Positions 34,236 through 47,424 of a DNA stretch of 64,000 nucleotides are shown here, piece after piece. Positions within the stretch are counted from its first letter, which is position 1, and the number at the start of each line of letters is the position of its first letter. The translations under genes and the position numbers were made by a program. Under the pieces are notes generated by a model. The model was not told the origin of the DNA, did not search any database, and saw only the letters and a program-made list of their open reading frames with translations. The stretch covers positions 280,972-344,971 of the forward strand of contig NMRB01000134.1 of NCBI GenBank assembly GCA_002633025.1, written 5' to 3'. This stretch comes from Notospermus geniculatus. Taxonomy: Eukaryota > Nemertea > Pilidiophora > Heteronemertea > Lineidae.

Positions 34236-35425
34236 GGTTTCCGATCTCAAGATCGGAAACCATATAGTGTTTGGTCATGGTGTCTGTCTGTGTGTGTGTG
34301 TGTGTGTCTGTGTGTGTGTGTTTCTGTCTGTCTGTTCAGTCTGTCACACCTGTAACTTTGTTCCTGCAAGAGCTACAGACCTGGAAATGTGACCTACCCC
34401 CAGGTTTCATGACCTGAGCTACAAGATGGAATGAAAATTTCCAGTCTCCGATACCTGGTTCATGGTGAAATTGACATATCAAAAGTTGAGATTTTGTCTG
34501 TCACACTTTTGTTTCTTGAATAACTTGTCTCCGACGCCAGGTAGAGCACTAGCAACAAGTTCCTTCCCTATGTTTATGGCCCTTGGCAAGATACTGGCAT
34601 CAACAAATTTATTCTCCAGTGTCAGCATCATAATGATATTGATATATCAAATTTGATATTTTGACATATCGGGAGATCTGCCACAGTAAGTGACTTGAAA
34701 CTGGTATCACAACATCATTGCTCATCCACGGATGTTATTGCAACTGAAATTTTCAGTTTGCACCTGCTCGGTCGCATGATATTTGCTGATATCGTGGTGA
34801 GATTTGATATTCAAATTTGATAACATGACATAAGTCAGAATCTGGTGATGGTAGAGACCTAAAACCTTCACCTACACCTAGGTTATCAAGGATGAGCTTT
34901 CAGATTACGCAATGACCTTGAAGGTCAGAGGTCAAGGTCAAGGTCAAACAGTTCTTAAGCGCAAATCTCCTCGGAATTTCAGGAAAAAACGAATTAGAAG
35001 CCTGAATTTACCATCCCCGATAGGTTTAATCAGGGATCCTGTCCCAGTTATGCAATACTTCTCAAGGTCAGAGGTCAAGGTCACAGCCAACCATCACAAA
35101 TAACATGAGACAGAACCTGGTGATGGTGGAAGCCTAAAACCTTCATCTACACCTAGGTTATCAAGGATGAGCTTTCAGATTACACAATGACCTTGAAGGT
35201 CAGAGGTCAAGGTCAAGGTCAAACAGTTCTAAAGTGCAAATCTACTCAGAATTTCAGGGGAAAACTAATTAGAAGCCTGCATTAACCATCCCCTATTTGT
35301 TTAATCAAGGATCCCTGTTCCAGTTACGCAATACTTCTCAAGGTCAGAGGTCAAGGTCACAGATAACTAGCTCTAGAGTAGTAAACTTATCATCGGAAAC
35401 CATAGACATCGCTCCGATGTCCTTT
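34236..35425. mobile_element. Repeat element with AGGTCA clusters and 275-base tandem units
   Basis: It starts with the self-complementary GGTTTCCGATC..GATCGGAAACC, then a TG/TCTG microsatellite (34282-34340). Two tandem 275-base units follow (from about 34842 and 35117), each with AGGTCA half-sites, and the element closes at ATCGGAAACCATAGACATCG. Part of its right end recurs after the N at 36167. Confidence 0.75.
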
Positions 35426-35570
35426 TCTTGTTCTTTCCAAGTAATTGGCCCAGTCATCATTTTTATCCACGCCCATGATACAATGTAACTAGTTTTCTTG
35501 GCTTTTTATTATGTGTCATATGATTCTTCTGCGCCAAGACTTTTAAAATTAAAAATCTTGTTATCCTTTT

Positions 35571-35915
35571 AAAGCCTCTCTCACACGTGCGACAGTTGGC
35601 CTTTGATTGTATTTTTTACGTTACGCAAACAATAGCAGGAATTATCGCAGATTTGTCGCAGAAGTGTCGCAGAAGTATCGCAATATTATAGTTTTCGCAA
35701 AGCCCCCGAAACGCCAACGCGAACATCTATCCTTTTGTTCGGTGCTCTCTTCGTGGCATCGAACAATGGGTTTGGCGTTCGCGTTCGCGTTTCGGGAGCT
35801 TTGCGAAAACTCTGTATTATCGCAAGGTCCGCGATAGTTAATTTGCGACAGTACACCTGCGATTGTCTATCGCAATTAAACGCAGGCCAACTGTCGCACG
35901 TGTGAGAAAGGCTTT
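35571..35915. mobile_element. Inverted-repeat element hosting a nested MITE
   Basis: AAAGCCTCTCTCACACGTGC and its complement bound the element. Inside are TCGCAG/TGCGA words and, at 35691-35810, an intact MITE of another family (TTTTCGCAAAGC to GCTTTGCGAAAA) also found near 12075 and 54112. Confidence 0.8.
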
Positions 35916-36167
35916 AGATGGACTTCGAAGGCAATTAGTTACGGAGGCAGTGAAAAAATATAATACTTGTTTTCTGCCTCCTGTCTGAGCCATGCTGACG
36001 TCACAATCACTTTTCGAGCAAAAAAGTCTGTCTTAACTAAACTAATGATACACGATACATGATGTTTCTATCATTTTTTTATGCATTCGTACTCTAAGCT
36101 AGCGTCGTCTTGCATTGCCAGCGGGAAAGCTCGGCATCTCAGTGCCGTGTCAGTCCCATGCTCGGCN

Positions 36168-36252
36168 AGGTCAGTGGTCAAGGTCACAGATAACTAGCTC
36201 TAGAGTAGTAAACTTATCATCGGAAACCATAGACATCGCTCCGATGTCCTGC
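36168..36252. repeat. Second copy of the right end of the AGGTCA element
   Basis: The 85 bases after the N at 36167 repeat 35341-35425 (CACAGATAACTAGCTCTAGA to CATCGCTCCGATGTCC) almost exactly. Confidence 0.85.
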
Positions 36253-36384
36253 TCTTGTTCATTACTGTAAAGGTGCTACATTTATCACGAAGAGTGGTTC
36301 TAATGTCAAGACCATCAACTTTCAGTTCCTCAGCTTCGATGTGCAGGAAATGTCGGAAAAATCCAGTAAAGATCTGTTACAGCG

Positions 36385-36530
36385 TAAAGCTGGATTTAGC
36401 TGCACGCGGTATGCGGATTGCGGAACGCGGTAAGCGGAAAGTTCAATGCATTTTGCATACAATAAATCGCTTCCGCCGGGGATTCCGCAGCCGTATACCG
36501 CATTCCGCGTGTCAGCTAAATGCAGCTTAA
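36385..36530. mobile_element. TAA-flanked MITE (AGCTGSATTTAGCTG ends)
   Basis: The element 36388-36527 has ends AGCTGGATTTAGCTG and CAGCTAAATGCAGCT, with TAA at 36385-36387 and 36528-36530. The interior is rich in CGCGG and CCGC. This is a Harbinger-type target. Confidence 0.8.
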
Positions 36531-38377
36531 CTCTTCTCGCAGTGTTTGTCCGCGCCCGGTGAAGTTCGTTTTGAACGGAAAACATTGCTATGATGAGAAC
36601 ATTTTGAGGTTCTGTCAATAGACAGCACTGTGATCGTGAGGTGAAAATGGCATCGTCACCATCCAATCAACGATCAGTTTGCAATGAAGCCTTAACGTTA
36701 CTAGTAACGATTATTCTGATTGGTTGGTGGGAAGGTCAGGGTTAGGGGTGGCATTGTATCATCACACGGAGAATATGCGTCCACGATTCTGCATCTGCCA
36801 GCCCTCACATACAAATAATGTAGGCCTAGGCCTACATTGTAATGATGTTTTGCGCACGTCATCTTGGTGCCCAATCCTCCTTTTGGGTTGACTGTGTGAC
36901 TTTATTTATTAGAGAGTAAACAAGGGGACGAGTGTACATCATTTTGTGTCTCTTTAGTGTCGTATAGATCCAGGTGCTGATGAAATACAAGCAAAAACCA
37001 TGTTAGCTGAGATTGCGAGAGAAGATGATGAATGCCATCGAACTGGCCAAGGTGCATAGCAATGAGGGTGATTTTGTGGTAAAAAGGCAATTCATGGTAA
37101 TAAATGATACTAAATCGAAATCCAGCGGTCCTAGCAAGGCAATAATACCTGGTGAAAATTGCTTTGCCGGACAATCGTGCGGGGACGAAGTTGGAATTTT
37201 TTGACCGTCGAGTTGGATGGCAGATAAGTCATTCAGTAAAGTCACATTAAGCAGGAAGGAAGTTTTCCGGATGCTTTCACGATGATTAGCCATGCTGTAC
37301 TTTTAATTCGCTAATCAGCAGTGTGTTTGTCGAATGCTGATGAACTGCTGAATTAAACAGACAGGAAGATGCCTCAACGCGGCACTCTGTGTGGCAGGTA
37401 TGGTATCCCTGGGATGAACATCCGCAATACAAAATCGTTTATTCAGGAACACCTCAGGAAAATATTATTTTGAGCTGGTGACAAAGGGAACATGTCCTTG
37501 TACTCGCCTGACATCCATTCGCATCATACGGCTTATAATCAACGATATTTATGGTATGGGGACAAGATTAAGCAGTGGATCATCAATCCGATTATAAAAG
37601 GGATTCGCAAACGGAAATTGAAATTGGCCGATGTCGGATATAAAAGACAGATGATGTGAATAATAAACATGATGTACTCCAAACGCCGGAACTGTCCGAC
37701 AATAGATTTTACTTAGACCTTGGACAGTCGAATGTAATTCCGTTTGATCAGCTTATCTCTGTTGGACATAATCCTTCCCTGTCGAAGTATACACTCGTCT
37801 CCAGTGTTCAGTTGGCCATAGGTCATGTAGGTATAGATCCACTAAACACTGGCATGATTGGCGCCAAAAGTGAAGGATCGTCAGTAGACGGCGCTGTTTG
37901 ACGAGGGATCCAATCATAAGCCATCGTGACAGGTTTAACCGACGCCGCCGTAACACACTTTCTGATAGGCTAAGATACGTTTACAAAATAGACAGTGTAT
38001 ATTCATACTCGCGGCAGATTCCCAGCGGGATTGGCCCCGAATCGGACAGTTAACGCCCTCTATTAGTGATACTTGAGGATCGCATCAGCTGAAGCAGTTT
38101 CAGAGCGCTGGGAGTAACGTAGTGGGTAGCGGTTTGAAACTGCGGGAGGAGTTACGTCAAAGTCGAGACACAGTTTTCTAACTTCGATGCATCAGGAGCC
38201 TAGAACCATATAAGAGGAATACCTATACTCGGGACAAAATGTCCAGGTTACGGATGACCTTACTGCGAAAAATCCGAATGTGTACATGTATACAGCAACA
38301 TAACTTAGGCCTAACCATCATAGGGCAACATAAGGGACATTTTCTTGGAGGACATTTTCTCCTTTTACATGGGAATA

Positions 38378-38813
38378 TACACAGGCAAAAATGTTGGATG
38401 AAAATTGGATATGAATCTGATAAAAAATGGATATACAAACCAAGTGAAAAATGATATAGAAAATGCTATCTATAAGATTTTCATCATAAAATTTATATCA
38501 GATTAGTTTCCTACTAAAAACCATTATGCAGCAGAGCAAAAGTAAAGCAATGAAAATGCAAGAACGGACTCAACTTGCAACATTATACCAATATCATTCA
38601 TACCAATATGCAAATTTCATAAATATGGGATGAAAATATTATGTAACCTGTTGGATGAAAAATGGATATAGATCTGACATAATATGGAAATACATTTCTG
38701 ATGAAAATTGGATATCCAGGCATTTTCTATATCCAATTTTCATCCAGCTGATGAAAAATGAATATAGAAAATGCCTGGATATCCAATTTTCATCCAACAT
38801 TTTTGCCTGTGTA
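38378..38813. mobile_element. TA-flanked foldback (CACAGGCAAAAATGTTGG ends)
   Basis: The inverted ends CACAGGCAAAAATGTTGGAT are bounded by TA (38378-38379, 38812-38813), as for Tc1/mariner-type elements. The interior repeats GATGAAAATTGGATAT in both orientations many times. Confidence 0.85.
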
Positions 38814-39359
38814 ACGGTTCTTGGATACTTTTTATCTTCTTCAAACCAACAAATTAGCTGGGGGTAATAATTGTGAAGTGCCTTGACACTTAAATGTAAA
38901 AGGCACAAGAAGCCCACACATTATTTATTATTATCTACCTGGTGAGTTTCTGGAAAAAAAACTCTCTTAATTAGGCATTGATGGGGAAGATTAGAACGAC
39001 GACGATTTTAAATCTTATCAAGAAGCTGGCAAGAAATAGCCGCATGTCCTTGATCTCTCTGACATTCTCGGGGTGAATATATAAAACCTCCCTAATATCC
39101 ATAAAAAGGCGGACATACATGTAAAATGGTTGTGAAAACGAGAAGATAAAAGCTTTCGACCAGAACCGGAACAACAGATACGAGTTACATATTCACATTA
39201 AAGGATTGTCGGATGCAGAATCGTGGGTACAGACGTATTGGTATTCTCTACTATGACATAGTGCTTCCCCTAACCCTGACCTTTCCCTCAGCCAATCAGA
39301 ATGATCGTTACTGAATAACAAGCGCTTGGTTCCAATGTTTTTTGCATTCACCAGTAGTG

Positions 39360-39781
39360 TTATGGTTGTGTTTCAAAATTGGTCACCCAAGAAAATGGGG
39401 CAGAATTTAACTTTGAAATGATCACAAAGATTTGTGCCATTGATTTTCCAAAAATAAAATGTATTATTTGATAATATAGACCTTTAACTAATTAGTTTCT
39501 CCATCCATGTACAGTGTACACTCATTTGAAGGAGGGTATCAAAAATATTGAGCTTACCAGCAAAATCTATCGTTCCGTCCGACACCAAAACTGCTTTCTG
39601 CTGTCAGACTTTAAAGGGTTAATAGATCAATTAGTTTCAGTGCCATAATTTAGAGCTCCGTGATACCTAGATCTGAGATGAATATTGTAGAGTTTCAAGA
39701 AACAGCCTTTCACCAGTAGACAAAAGAATGGTGAATATTTTCTGGTGTCGGACGGAACACTTTTTGAAACACACCCTTATG
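39360..39781. mobile_element. MITE, GTGTTTCAAAA ends, copy 3 (complete)
   Basis: The element 39365-39775 runs GTTGTGTTTCAAAA to TTTTTGAAACACACC, with TTATG on both sides (39360-39364, 39777-39781). It is the most complete member and shows the interior lost in part from 7846-8200. Confidence 0.82.
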
Positions 39782-41898
39782 CTGACTTAAAAAGCAGACG
39801 CTTTCTGTTCCACAAATAATTTGATTTAATATACCTTTCCTTTGTGTATTTATACAAGAGGTTTCCTGATTTACATACCAGTTTCAAACAGTCAAAAAGC
39901 ACTTAAACAATTAAAGGTAATGATTCAGAGAAAATGGTTTCAACTCGTTCTGCAGTTTACTGTTTTTACCCGCAATTAACAGAATTATTAAGATAAAATT
40001 TGAAAATGGTTTTCATTACGTTTACATTTTTTTAGACGAATGCAATTTTATGTGACATTCGCAACTTGCCAAGGGAATTCTGATAAGAACCAATCAACCT
40101 GTGACAACAGTTACGTTTTTTTGGTAAATAAAACCTGTTGTTTGTGGGACATGCCAATCCCTAAGTTGAGAGGTTACAATGTTAATCCCTACGTTCAAAA
40201 AATATTGAAATGTTCAGTTTGGGTCAATCTATCTGAAGGGGGGGGGGGGTTCAGTGGTATCCGTTACGTAATATCCAATTTTGTCATGCCAAACGTTTAG
40301 AAATACAAAACAAACGGGTAACCAAAGCATCATTTAGGCGAAGAGTGCCGTTGGTTCATTCTTCATCTAAATACAACAAAATCCATATTTCCATTTAGTA
40401 TCAGCTTTTTCCTAGCTCTTTTTCTCCGACGGACTTACATGTACAACTTCCACTTGTGGAAGTTCTTTGATAAGATTCAAAAGCTCCCTCGCGTTGCCTG
40501 GGTATCAAGCTTCAAGCGGTTGGATGAATCGTGGTGAATGGGCATAATCGGAGAGATTGCTTCTTTCAAGATACACCAAGCGACCAATGTCGACATTCAA
40601 ACAAAATGCTCCGTTCATTGCACTGGTAATCCCAATTGAATCCCCAATCCGGTTTGATGTCCCGGGTTTGATGTGCGCCACACACATAATCCGGTTTTAG
40701 TCTATGAAAATCGTTTCTCTTCCTTTGATGAACAAATGGATCGTTCACAACAAGCCGCCATGATATGAAGAAATTCGTGAAACTAAAATCATTGGAAAAG
40801 CTGAACGCCTACCTCCGTGAGCACCGGGTACCGCTACGGAGTTATTGCGGAGAAATTGTCACAGAACACAGTAGGTTCATGATCACTAGGCACACAGTAA
40901 GCTGGGTGCTGTAGGCCTACTACATGATACCTGGCCTGCGGCAGGGCCTATCTATTTAGTACATGCAGGCTTTTATAAAAATTTGTGATGTTTGCAGTGC
41001 ATTCCACTCCTGTTTTTACCAGAAAATTCCGAACACAGTTTAACCTGTAGCCTACGTCCCGAACACAGCACCATCCACTTTCGCCAATCAATGGCGGTTA
41101 TATAATCTAGTATATCTATTTTCGGACACCTCGCGTCTGTAAATACACCAAATTCGCAGTTGTAATGTCACCGAGGTATGTCCATATTGTCCAAACAATG
41201 CCATCGACTGATGTGCTCCTTCTAACAAATAGCCTACTGATTGCGCTGAGTGCACTGTACATTTGATGTGCACGGGAGTTTTCACTCCTCGCCAAAAGTC
41301 GGCGGAAATTTCCCTCTAAAAGCATTTTTCTAAGAGGAGCATTCAGCAAACATTGGGAAGAATAAAAGGCATTCTTTCAGATGATATGCATCTCCAGAGC
41401 GGGCTGTCTTTAGTTTAGGGGGACACTGGATTTTTTTTAGAAGGAGCACAGCAGCACAGGCTCAAGTTTCTATGTGTCTTCAAATCAAAGTGCTGACACT
41501 GGCGCTTTTGTTGTGATATCGTTGGAGGAATCAGCTAGATCTCAGTGGCAAAGCCAGATCTCATGACCGTATTTTATACCTCCATGCCGTAACCTACACC
41601 GTCGATTTTGATGTAATCGACTCCTCCACTTGGCTCTTGTACATTTTCTTCTTTTCTGAAGGAGTCACCACAAAAACTCCGAACCGCGCCATCATCATCT
41701 TTTAGTGTTCGCAGTCATAAAAACATCTCGTCCGATAATTGTTTGATCATCTTCGTCCGTTGTGATCACGAGATAAGGTTTCACAGATCCCCTGCCGTGG
41801 TTTTTGCTCACAATACCATCGCCTGTACTTCGTGTCGTATGACAATAATGGTCAATCAGGAGCACACAGACTGGTGTCTCCGCTATTTGTCGACATAA

Positions 41899-42141
41899 GA
41901 CAAATCCCAAATTCCAAGTTCTGCGCACTTCCGCCGAAATAGCAACAAGAACCTCGATCTGAAACCAGCTGACGTGACGCAATCCGTGATTCAGCAATGG
42001 TCAACTCTGACGTAACGTCGTCCAAGTCACTGTCGTGGGGTTCTCTGCGTCACGTCATTCAGTTTCAGACCGAGGTTCTTGTTGCTATTTCGGCGGAAGT
42101 GCGCAGATCTTTCCCGTTTACGTCAATTTGGGATTTGTCTA
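41899..42141. mobile_element. Inverted-repeat element
   Basis: AGACAAATCCCAAATT, TGCGCACTTCCGCCGAAATA and GCAACAAGAACCTCG are mirrored on the right. The central third is not palindromic. Confidence 0.75.
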
Positions 42142-42699
42142 TAGTGTAGGCCTAAGCCAAACAACGCGTTACTTTTCTCACAATACATTACCATTTTTCT
42201 GATGTCTGTCTTTATTGTCCGTCTCAATATGCATCCCGTTCCTTTTTATCACCAGGAAATTAAGGACAATGGCTTATAGAAACCACCCTCCAGAGAAGAA
42301 ACTTCTCAATAAATCTTTTGTTCCTCACAGTCAGTCTTTCCCAGGGACATTTACCCTTCATCAGCATTACAAACAAGTAGGCCAACTTTATTCCTTAACA
42401 CTAAAGATTTCTCTTCACCAAACTACAGCATGACGCAAGGCGGCGCTTCCACCGATCCCAGCGAGACGTCATGACGTCATCTCGTCTTGTTGACACAGCC
42501 TCATTGCGGGATGTACATTTACATGTACATGTAACAGGATTATGTTCCTCCTCACTACACCAACGTGGCTCCACGACCTAGCAGCAGACACCATTTGAGC
42601 TCTGAGTCTTGCAGTAACAAGACGTCAAGTCCTGGACAGACGGACAGACATCCAGACGCCACCGAGTGGTTTTATAAGCTTAGCGTACTTTAGAAAAAA

Positions 42700-42799
42700 A
42701 CTCTGAGTCTTTTACTTTTTTGATGTACATTCAAATGCATTGGAGAGTCCTGCACAAAACTGAAGTAAAAGCATTTACTAGACTTTATTCATTGACTCT
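42700..42799. mobile_element. MITE remnant (AGCAAATGC family)
   Basis: AAAACTGAAGTAAAAGCATT followed by TACTAGACTTTATTCA matches the right end of the elements at 6548 and 30764. The left end is decayed. Confidence 0.55.
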
Positions 42800-42839
42800 G
42801 TTTCACTGCTTTCTCCCAGCCTGGTAATCTACCGAAAAC

Positions 42840-43050
42840 AATAGAGAGGTTAAGATGCGCCCCGAGAACGAGAACGAGAACGTGGTGACAAGAGAATGGG
42901 ACTTGTATCACAAAACCATCTGGAGGTAACTCAGATTGTTTTTCACAGTAACAGTGGTGGATGTCTTCCAATGAAGAGAAGTTACAGGCATGCCGCAAAG
43001 TCACCACGTTCTCGTTCTCATTCTCGGAGTAAAATCTTAACCTCTCTATT
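42840..43050. mobile_element. Inverted-repeat element with GAGAAC microsatellite in its arms
   Basis: AATAGAGAGGTTAAGAT and the (GAGAAC)n stretch are mirrored at the right end, ending AATCTTAACCTCTCTATT. It has 211 bases. Confidence 0.75.
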
Positions 43051-44213
43051 GGCAAAAAGGAAAAACCGACAACGCGGATAGTATCTGATGAGACCTAATG
43101 CAAAAATTCTGCTATTTGCATTGTTTTATGAAGAAAGCAGGCACAAAAAGGCAAACGTCGCAATCCATCAGGTAAACGAAAGGCATGATGATGAGAGCGG
43201 AAAATGTCTAATGAGAGGCGGATGCTATTCCCCCCAAGGCTATTAGCCACAACTAAATTGGGGCGATTACGTGTCCATGGTAACGACCAAGTACCACAAC
43301 ATACTCCTCAAGGAAAACGGCTGACGAATACTGTAATTAAGAAGTCATTGGCATACTGATTTATAGACTGATTCACGATCTCACCGCCAGGGCCAATGTA
43401 ACGATCGGTAGACTGGTACCCGGTCATAACCATAATGTTACGACCGGACGTGCCTACCGCGTTCGTGAATCTGATTGGCCGGTGCTGGCGCAGGTGATAA
43501 GTATAGGAACTAACTATGTTGGTACCTTTCTATTTTTAACACCTTCGTAATTGGTGGATTTCCTGGGTCAAATGGAGGTCACCTTCTATCTGCATTCCGG
43601 TACATCAGCCGTATATTGAGAATTGAATAAATTTACATAATTTACATAAAATTTCCAAGTGACGTCACTGGCAGAATTCCTACAAAAATGGCGGCCAATA
43701 CTAGTCTTACCAAACAAGCCACGACTGCAGCGCGCAGGTTGGTAGGGTCAGGTACTAGTCTAACGATCGGTATCCAGTCACCGCCATCTTGGTCCATGTT
43801 CGACTGGTTCCAGATCGCGCCGCTAGGGCCACAGTGACGATCTGTATCTAGTAACCGCCATCTTGGCCCATGTCTTCGCTGATTGGTCGACAGTTGCAGG
43901 CCGTCGCAGCTGTGTGTATGTAATGAATGCGCCCAAGCTTAAATCTTCGACATTGTTTAGCGGGCCACGCCTGAAGCGCGTAGGGCTGACTGACGATTAC
44001 CACTGTCAGAAAATTGATATGTTTATTTGACGAACTCTCATCTATATGCAAATAGAATAAAGATAGTATAGATTTCCAATCTAGATCAGCCTTGAAGGTA
44101 AATACAAATCACGTTAACTTGTCGTATTATCCGACGGATGATATCCCGGAGATTTGGAAATTAATCCGTGTTGATTTCCTCCCGTCATGAGTGCGAGCCC
44201 GTTCAGTCACAGG

Positions 44214-44509
44214 TTAAAGCCCCACTGTATTGAATTTGAAAAACGCAAATCATCGCCGCGATTCTTGACGTCAGTGGACGACGTCACGACGTCAGCCGTA
44301 GTGTAAAATAAACTGCGCTCCATCTGAATACATTAGAGCCCTCCCTGTCGTTTTTTTCTAATGTCTGGCGAAAACTAGGCCTTGATTCTCTGAAGTACGT
44401 ATCAGACAAGCACTTTGGGGACCTTCACAAGGCTATGAGACCTCTTTGTGCTCTCTCCTAACATTTTGAAAATATCGTCAAATTAAATACCGGTACTGTG
44501 GGGCTTTAA
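44214..44509. mobile_element. TTAA-flanked MITE, AGCCCCACTGTA family, copy 1
   Basis: AGCCCCACTGTATTGAATTT and the right-end complement lie beside TTAA (44214-44217 and 44506-44509). It is a sister copy of 55429-55718, sharing TTTGGGGACCTTCAC and GGCTATGAGACCTCT. Confidence 0.85.
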
Positions 44510-46194
44510 GCAGAGGAATATGTTGGGTACCCTTGTTAAATCGGAAAATACTTGTCAAACCGTGCTGACGTGTGGTGGCTGCGCATTTATTTATGGGCAA
44601 TATGACGATGTTTCCACTTCGCCACTCCGACATCCTACAAGATAGTGACGATGTCAGTGCAATCCGTACGAACGGGGAACGACCACGCTGGATCACTCCG
44701 CATCAGGAATGAGGAGGTCGCCNAAGTACATGTAAATGTACATATACTCCAGATTTGATGACGTACTGCCCGAATAGCGACGCACATCCTCTGGTTCTCA
44801 GGGGCTAATCCGAACCACTTTTCCCCTGTCCTGAACTCATTAAACCTCGTCAAAGCTCCCCTTGGCTTGTCTAGCCAATGGCAATCTATGATCCCATTGG
44901 AATTACCCTCGTCTACTCTCGTGTAATTAAGTCTTTATCAATGATGCTAGAGGCAGCTTAAGGACCAGACATGATTTCTTCTTCTCTTATCGTTCACGTC
45001 CAAATTGCCATTATCATGTGTCGTGTATCAATTAAGACAGTGCCGAAACTTGTTTGGAATCAGTCGACGTTCAGGTAGTCGAAAATAAAAATACATGTAA
45101 TGTGAAGTTGAGAGCTTTGTGCAACAAGACATGCACCAATGTGGACAAACTTCCGATTAGGCTAAACTAGACTTGAGGCATGACGTAATCAATCTACAAT
45201 AGAAAACGGAGAAAACGCGGGCTGTCAAAGAGAGATACATGTAACCATCACATGGAGAATTGTTCCAAATGGGGATCGAACGCGTACACCTCAGCCGGAA
45301 CAGGCGTCACTCCGACAGCCGGCCGGCCAAGGTAGTGACTCAAGCCAATTGCGCACAAAACATTCGGTGCTTACGCAAAATATTTTCATGTCAAGTTTTT
45401 TTGGGAAAATGTATAAGCCAAAGACTTCGTTCCGGCAAAAATACGAGAATTTTGAGAAAACTGCAAAAATATGGAAATGTTGGTCCTCAGAGGTAAAAAA
45501 AACGTGACGCATTAGCAAATTGGAAGAGAGTTGTTTTTTCAAGATGACATAACCATATCTTCAGATTTTGTCAGTTCTTTAGTTTACGAGTATTTACGCG
45601 AATTATTATGGTCTCATAACACCAAGATAGAAGATAAATGATCATGGGCAAACACGGCGATAATCTAATTACATGCCGTTGTTCCGCTGCTTAATTTCAT
45701 TTTCTGACTCCTCTTTTTTTATTTTTTAGCCACGTCGCACATTGTAATTGACGAGCCGCGTGCCGCCACACCGGTTGACATGACAAATGCCTCGGTGGAC
45801 TTTTTAATAGGAATGCGCCAATGGAATTGAACGTCCGGGAAGTTTGCAAAACGACGGCCATACATCTACGAATCGGCGCATAAAGAACAGAACATGTCGT
45901 CATAAATCCTATAAGAAGGCAGACATGGCATAATAAATCCTATTAGAAATACATGTAAAACAATTCATTTAGTTATTCCAATACCAATTATCATGTCTCG
46001 GAAAAATTATGACGGAATTTTACACCGTCGAGACCTTTTGGTGAATTGTTGGCATTGGTACGCGTTGCTTCTGGCCATATTCAAAATTAGTCCCACCAGC
46101 GACTCCGAGAAGTTTTTTAAAAATTTAATTGTTTTAATGATCAGGGCTCAGCAATCATCCTTTAACTTGCTCCACACCAGCACTTAGAGCAACC

Positions 46195-46430
46195 TACTCT
46201 AAACTCCCATTTACCTGTCCCATTCCTGAACGCGGAAAAAAATGACTACATGTAATTCCAAAGTTGAAGATAATGGTGCGGGGGTATGGTCAGAAAGAGT
46301 AATGTCCTGTCCACTTACTTGTCCCACTCCCGAGCCTGGCAAAGAATGACAGCGTGTGATATCTTCAACTTAGGATTTGGTCATTTTTTCCAAGTTCAGG
46401 AATGGGACAGGTAAGTGGGAGTTTAGAGTA
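46195..46430. mobile_element. TA-flanked MITE (CTCTAAACTCCCA ends)
   Basis: CTCTAAACTCCCATTTACCT and its complement are flanked by TA on both sides. An internal second copy of the CCTGTCCACTTACTTGTCCC word is present. Confidence 0.8.
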
Positions 46431-46460
46431 TGATATCGATCTCACAGACATGAATTTGTA

Positions 46461-47391
46461 TGTACAGTCATTGACATTAGTTTATCTACACCTACTACCT
46501 TGAATATTTCAAATACTACTGGGCCAATTTTAACACGGTTTGTACCACATGAAAGTATATAACCTTGGTCATATTTCTGCATCAAACTTTTGGAAATTTG
46601 GAAATATCATAGTTATGTAATTCCTCATTAGAAAAACCCCTAAAAATCAACATTTTTATTATGGAATTTTTTTGTGACTTTTGTTACAGGGTTGATAGAG
46701 TGGAAGTTTCTAAGGATTCTGAGCTCTGTTTCGTCAAAATATATCGAGTGGTTGCTGAGATATTTGAGATTATCAAAATTTCGATATTTTGAGAATTTCC
46801 ATTTTTTCAAAAATTTTTGATATTAGTAGACAGAGCTCACCCAGAAACGTAGGAGAATGAAGTTTTGGAACTTTCAGCGTAAACTGGTTGGAAGTTACAG
46901 CTGTCTTAAGTTAAAGAGTTTAGCATATCAACATTTTGATATTCTGAAAATATGAATATCTCGGCCCAGTTAAAGCAAAAAGTTCCAAAATTTTTTAAGC
47001 CCATATTGTGAGGTTAGCTTTAACTAATGACATCAAAATTTCCTGAAAAACACGAAAATCTCAAACTATCAAAATTTTGATAATCTCAAATATCTCAGCA
47101 ACCACTTGAGATATTTTGATGAAACAAAGCCCAAAATCCTTAGAAAGTTCCATTCTATCAAAACTGCAACAAAAGTCAAAAAAAAATCCGTAATAAAAAT
47201 GTTGATTTTTAGGGGGGTTTCTAATGAGCTATTACATAATTATGATATTTCCAAATTTCCAAAATTTTGATGCAGAAATATGACCAAGGTTATATACTTT
47301 CATGTGGTACAAACCGTGTTAAAATTGGCCCAGTAGTATTTGAAATATTCAAGGTAGTAGGTGTAGATAAACTAATGTCGATGACTGTACA
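46461..47391. mobile_element. Foldback element B
   Basis: Same family as 1487-2401: arms begin TGTACAGTCATTGACATTAG, share GAATATTTCAAATACTAC with element A, and mirror each other at high identity, while the two elements differ by perhaps a quarter of positions. A TACATG run follows at 47387-47424. Confidence 0.85.
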
Positions 47392-47424
47392 TGTACATGT
47401 ACATGTACATGTACATGTACATGT
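47387..47424. repeat. TACATG microsatellite
   Basis: About six perfect TACATG units lie at the right end of foldback B. Confidence 0.9.

Noticed and set aside
40040-40300. Possible cysteine-containing exon after a T-rich acceptor
   Set aside because: No downstream donor giving a continuous frame and no partner exon; composition not convincing.
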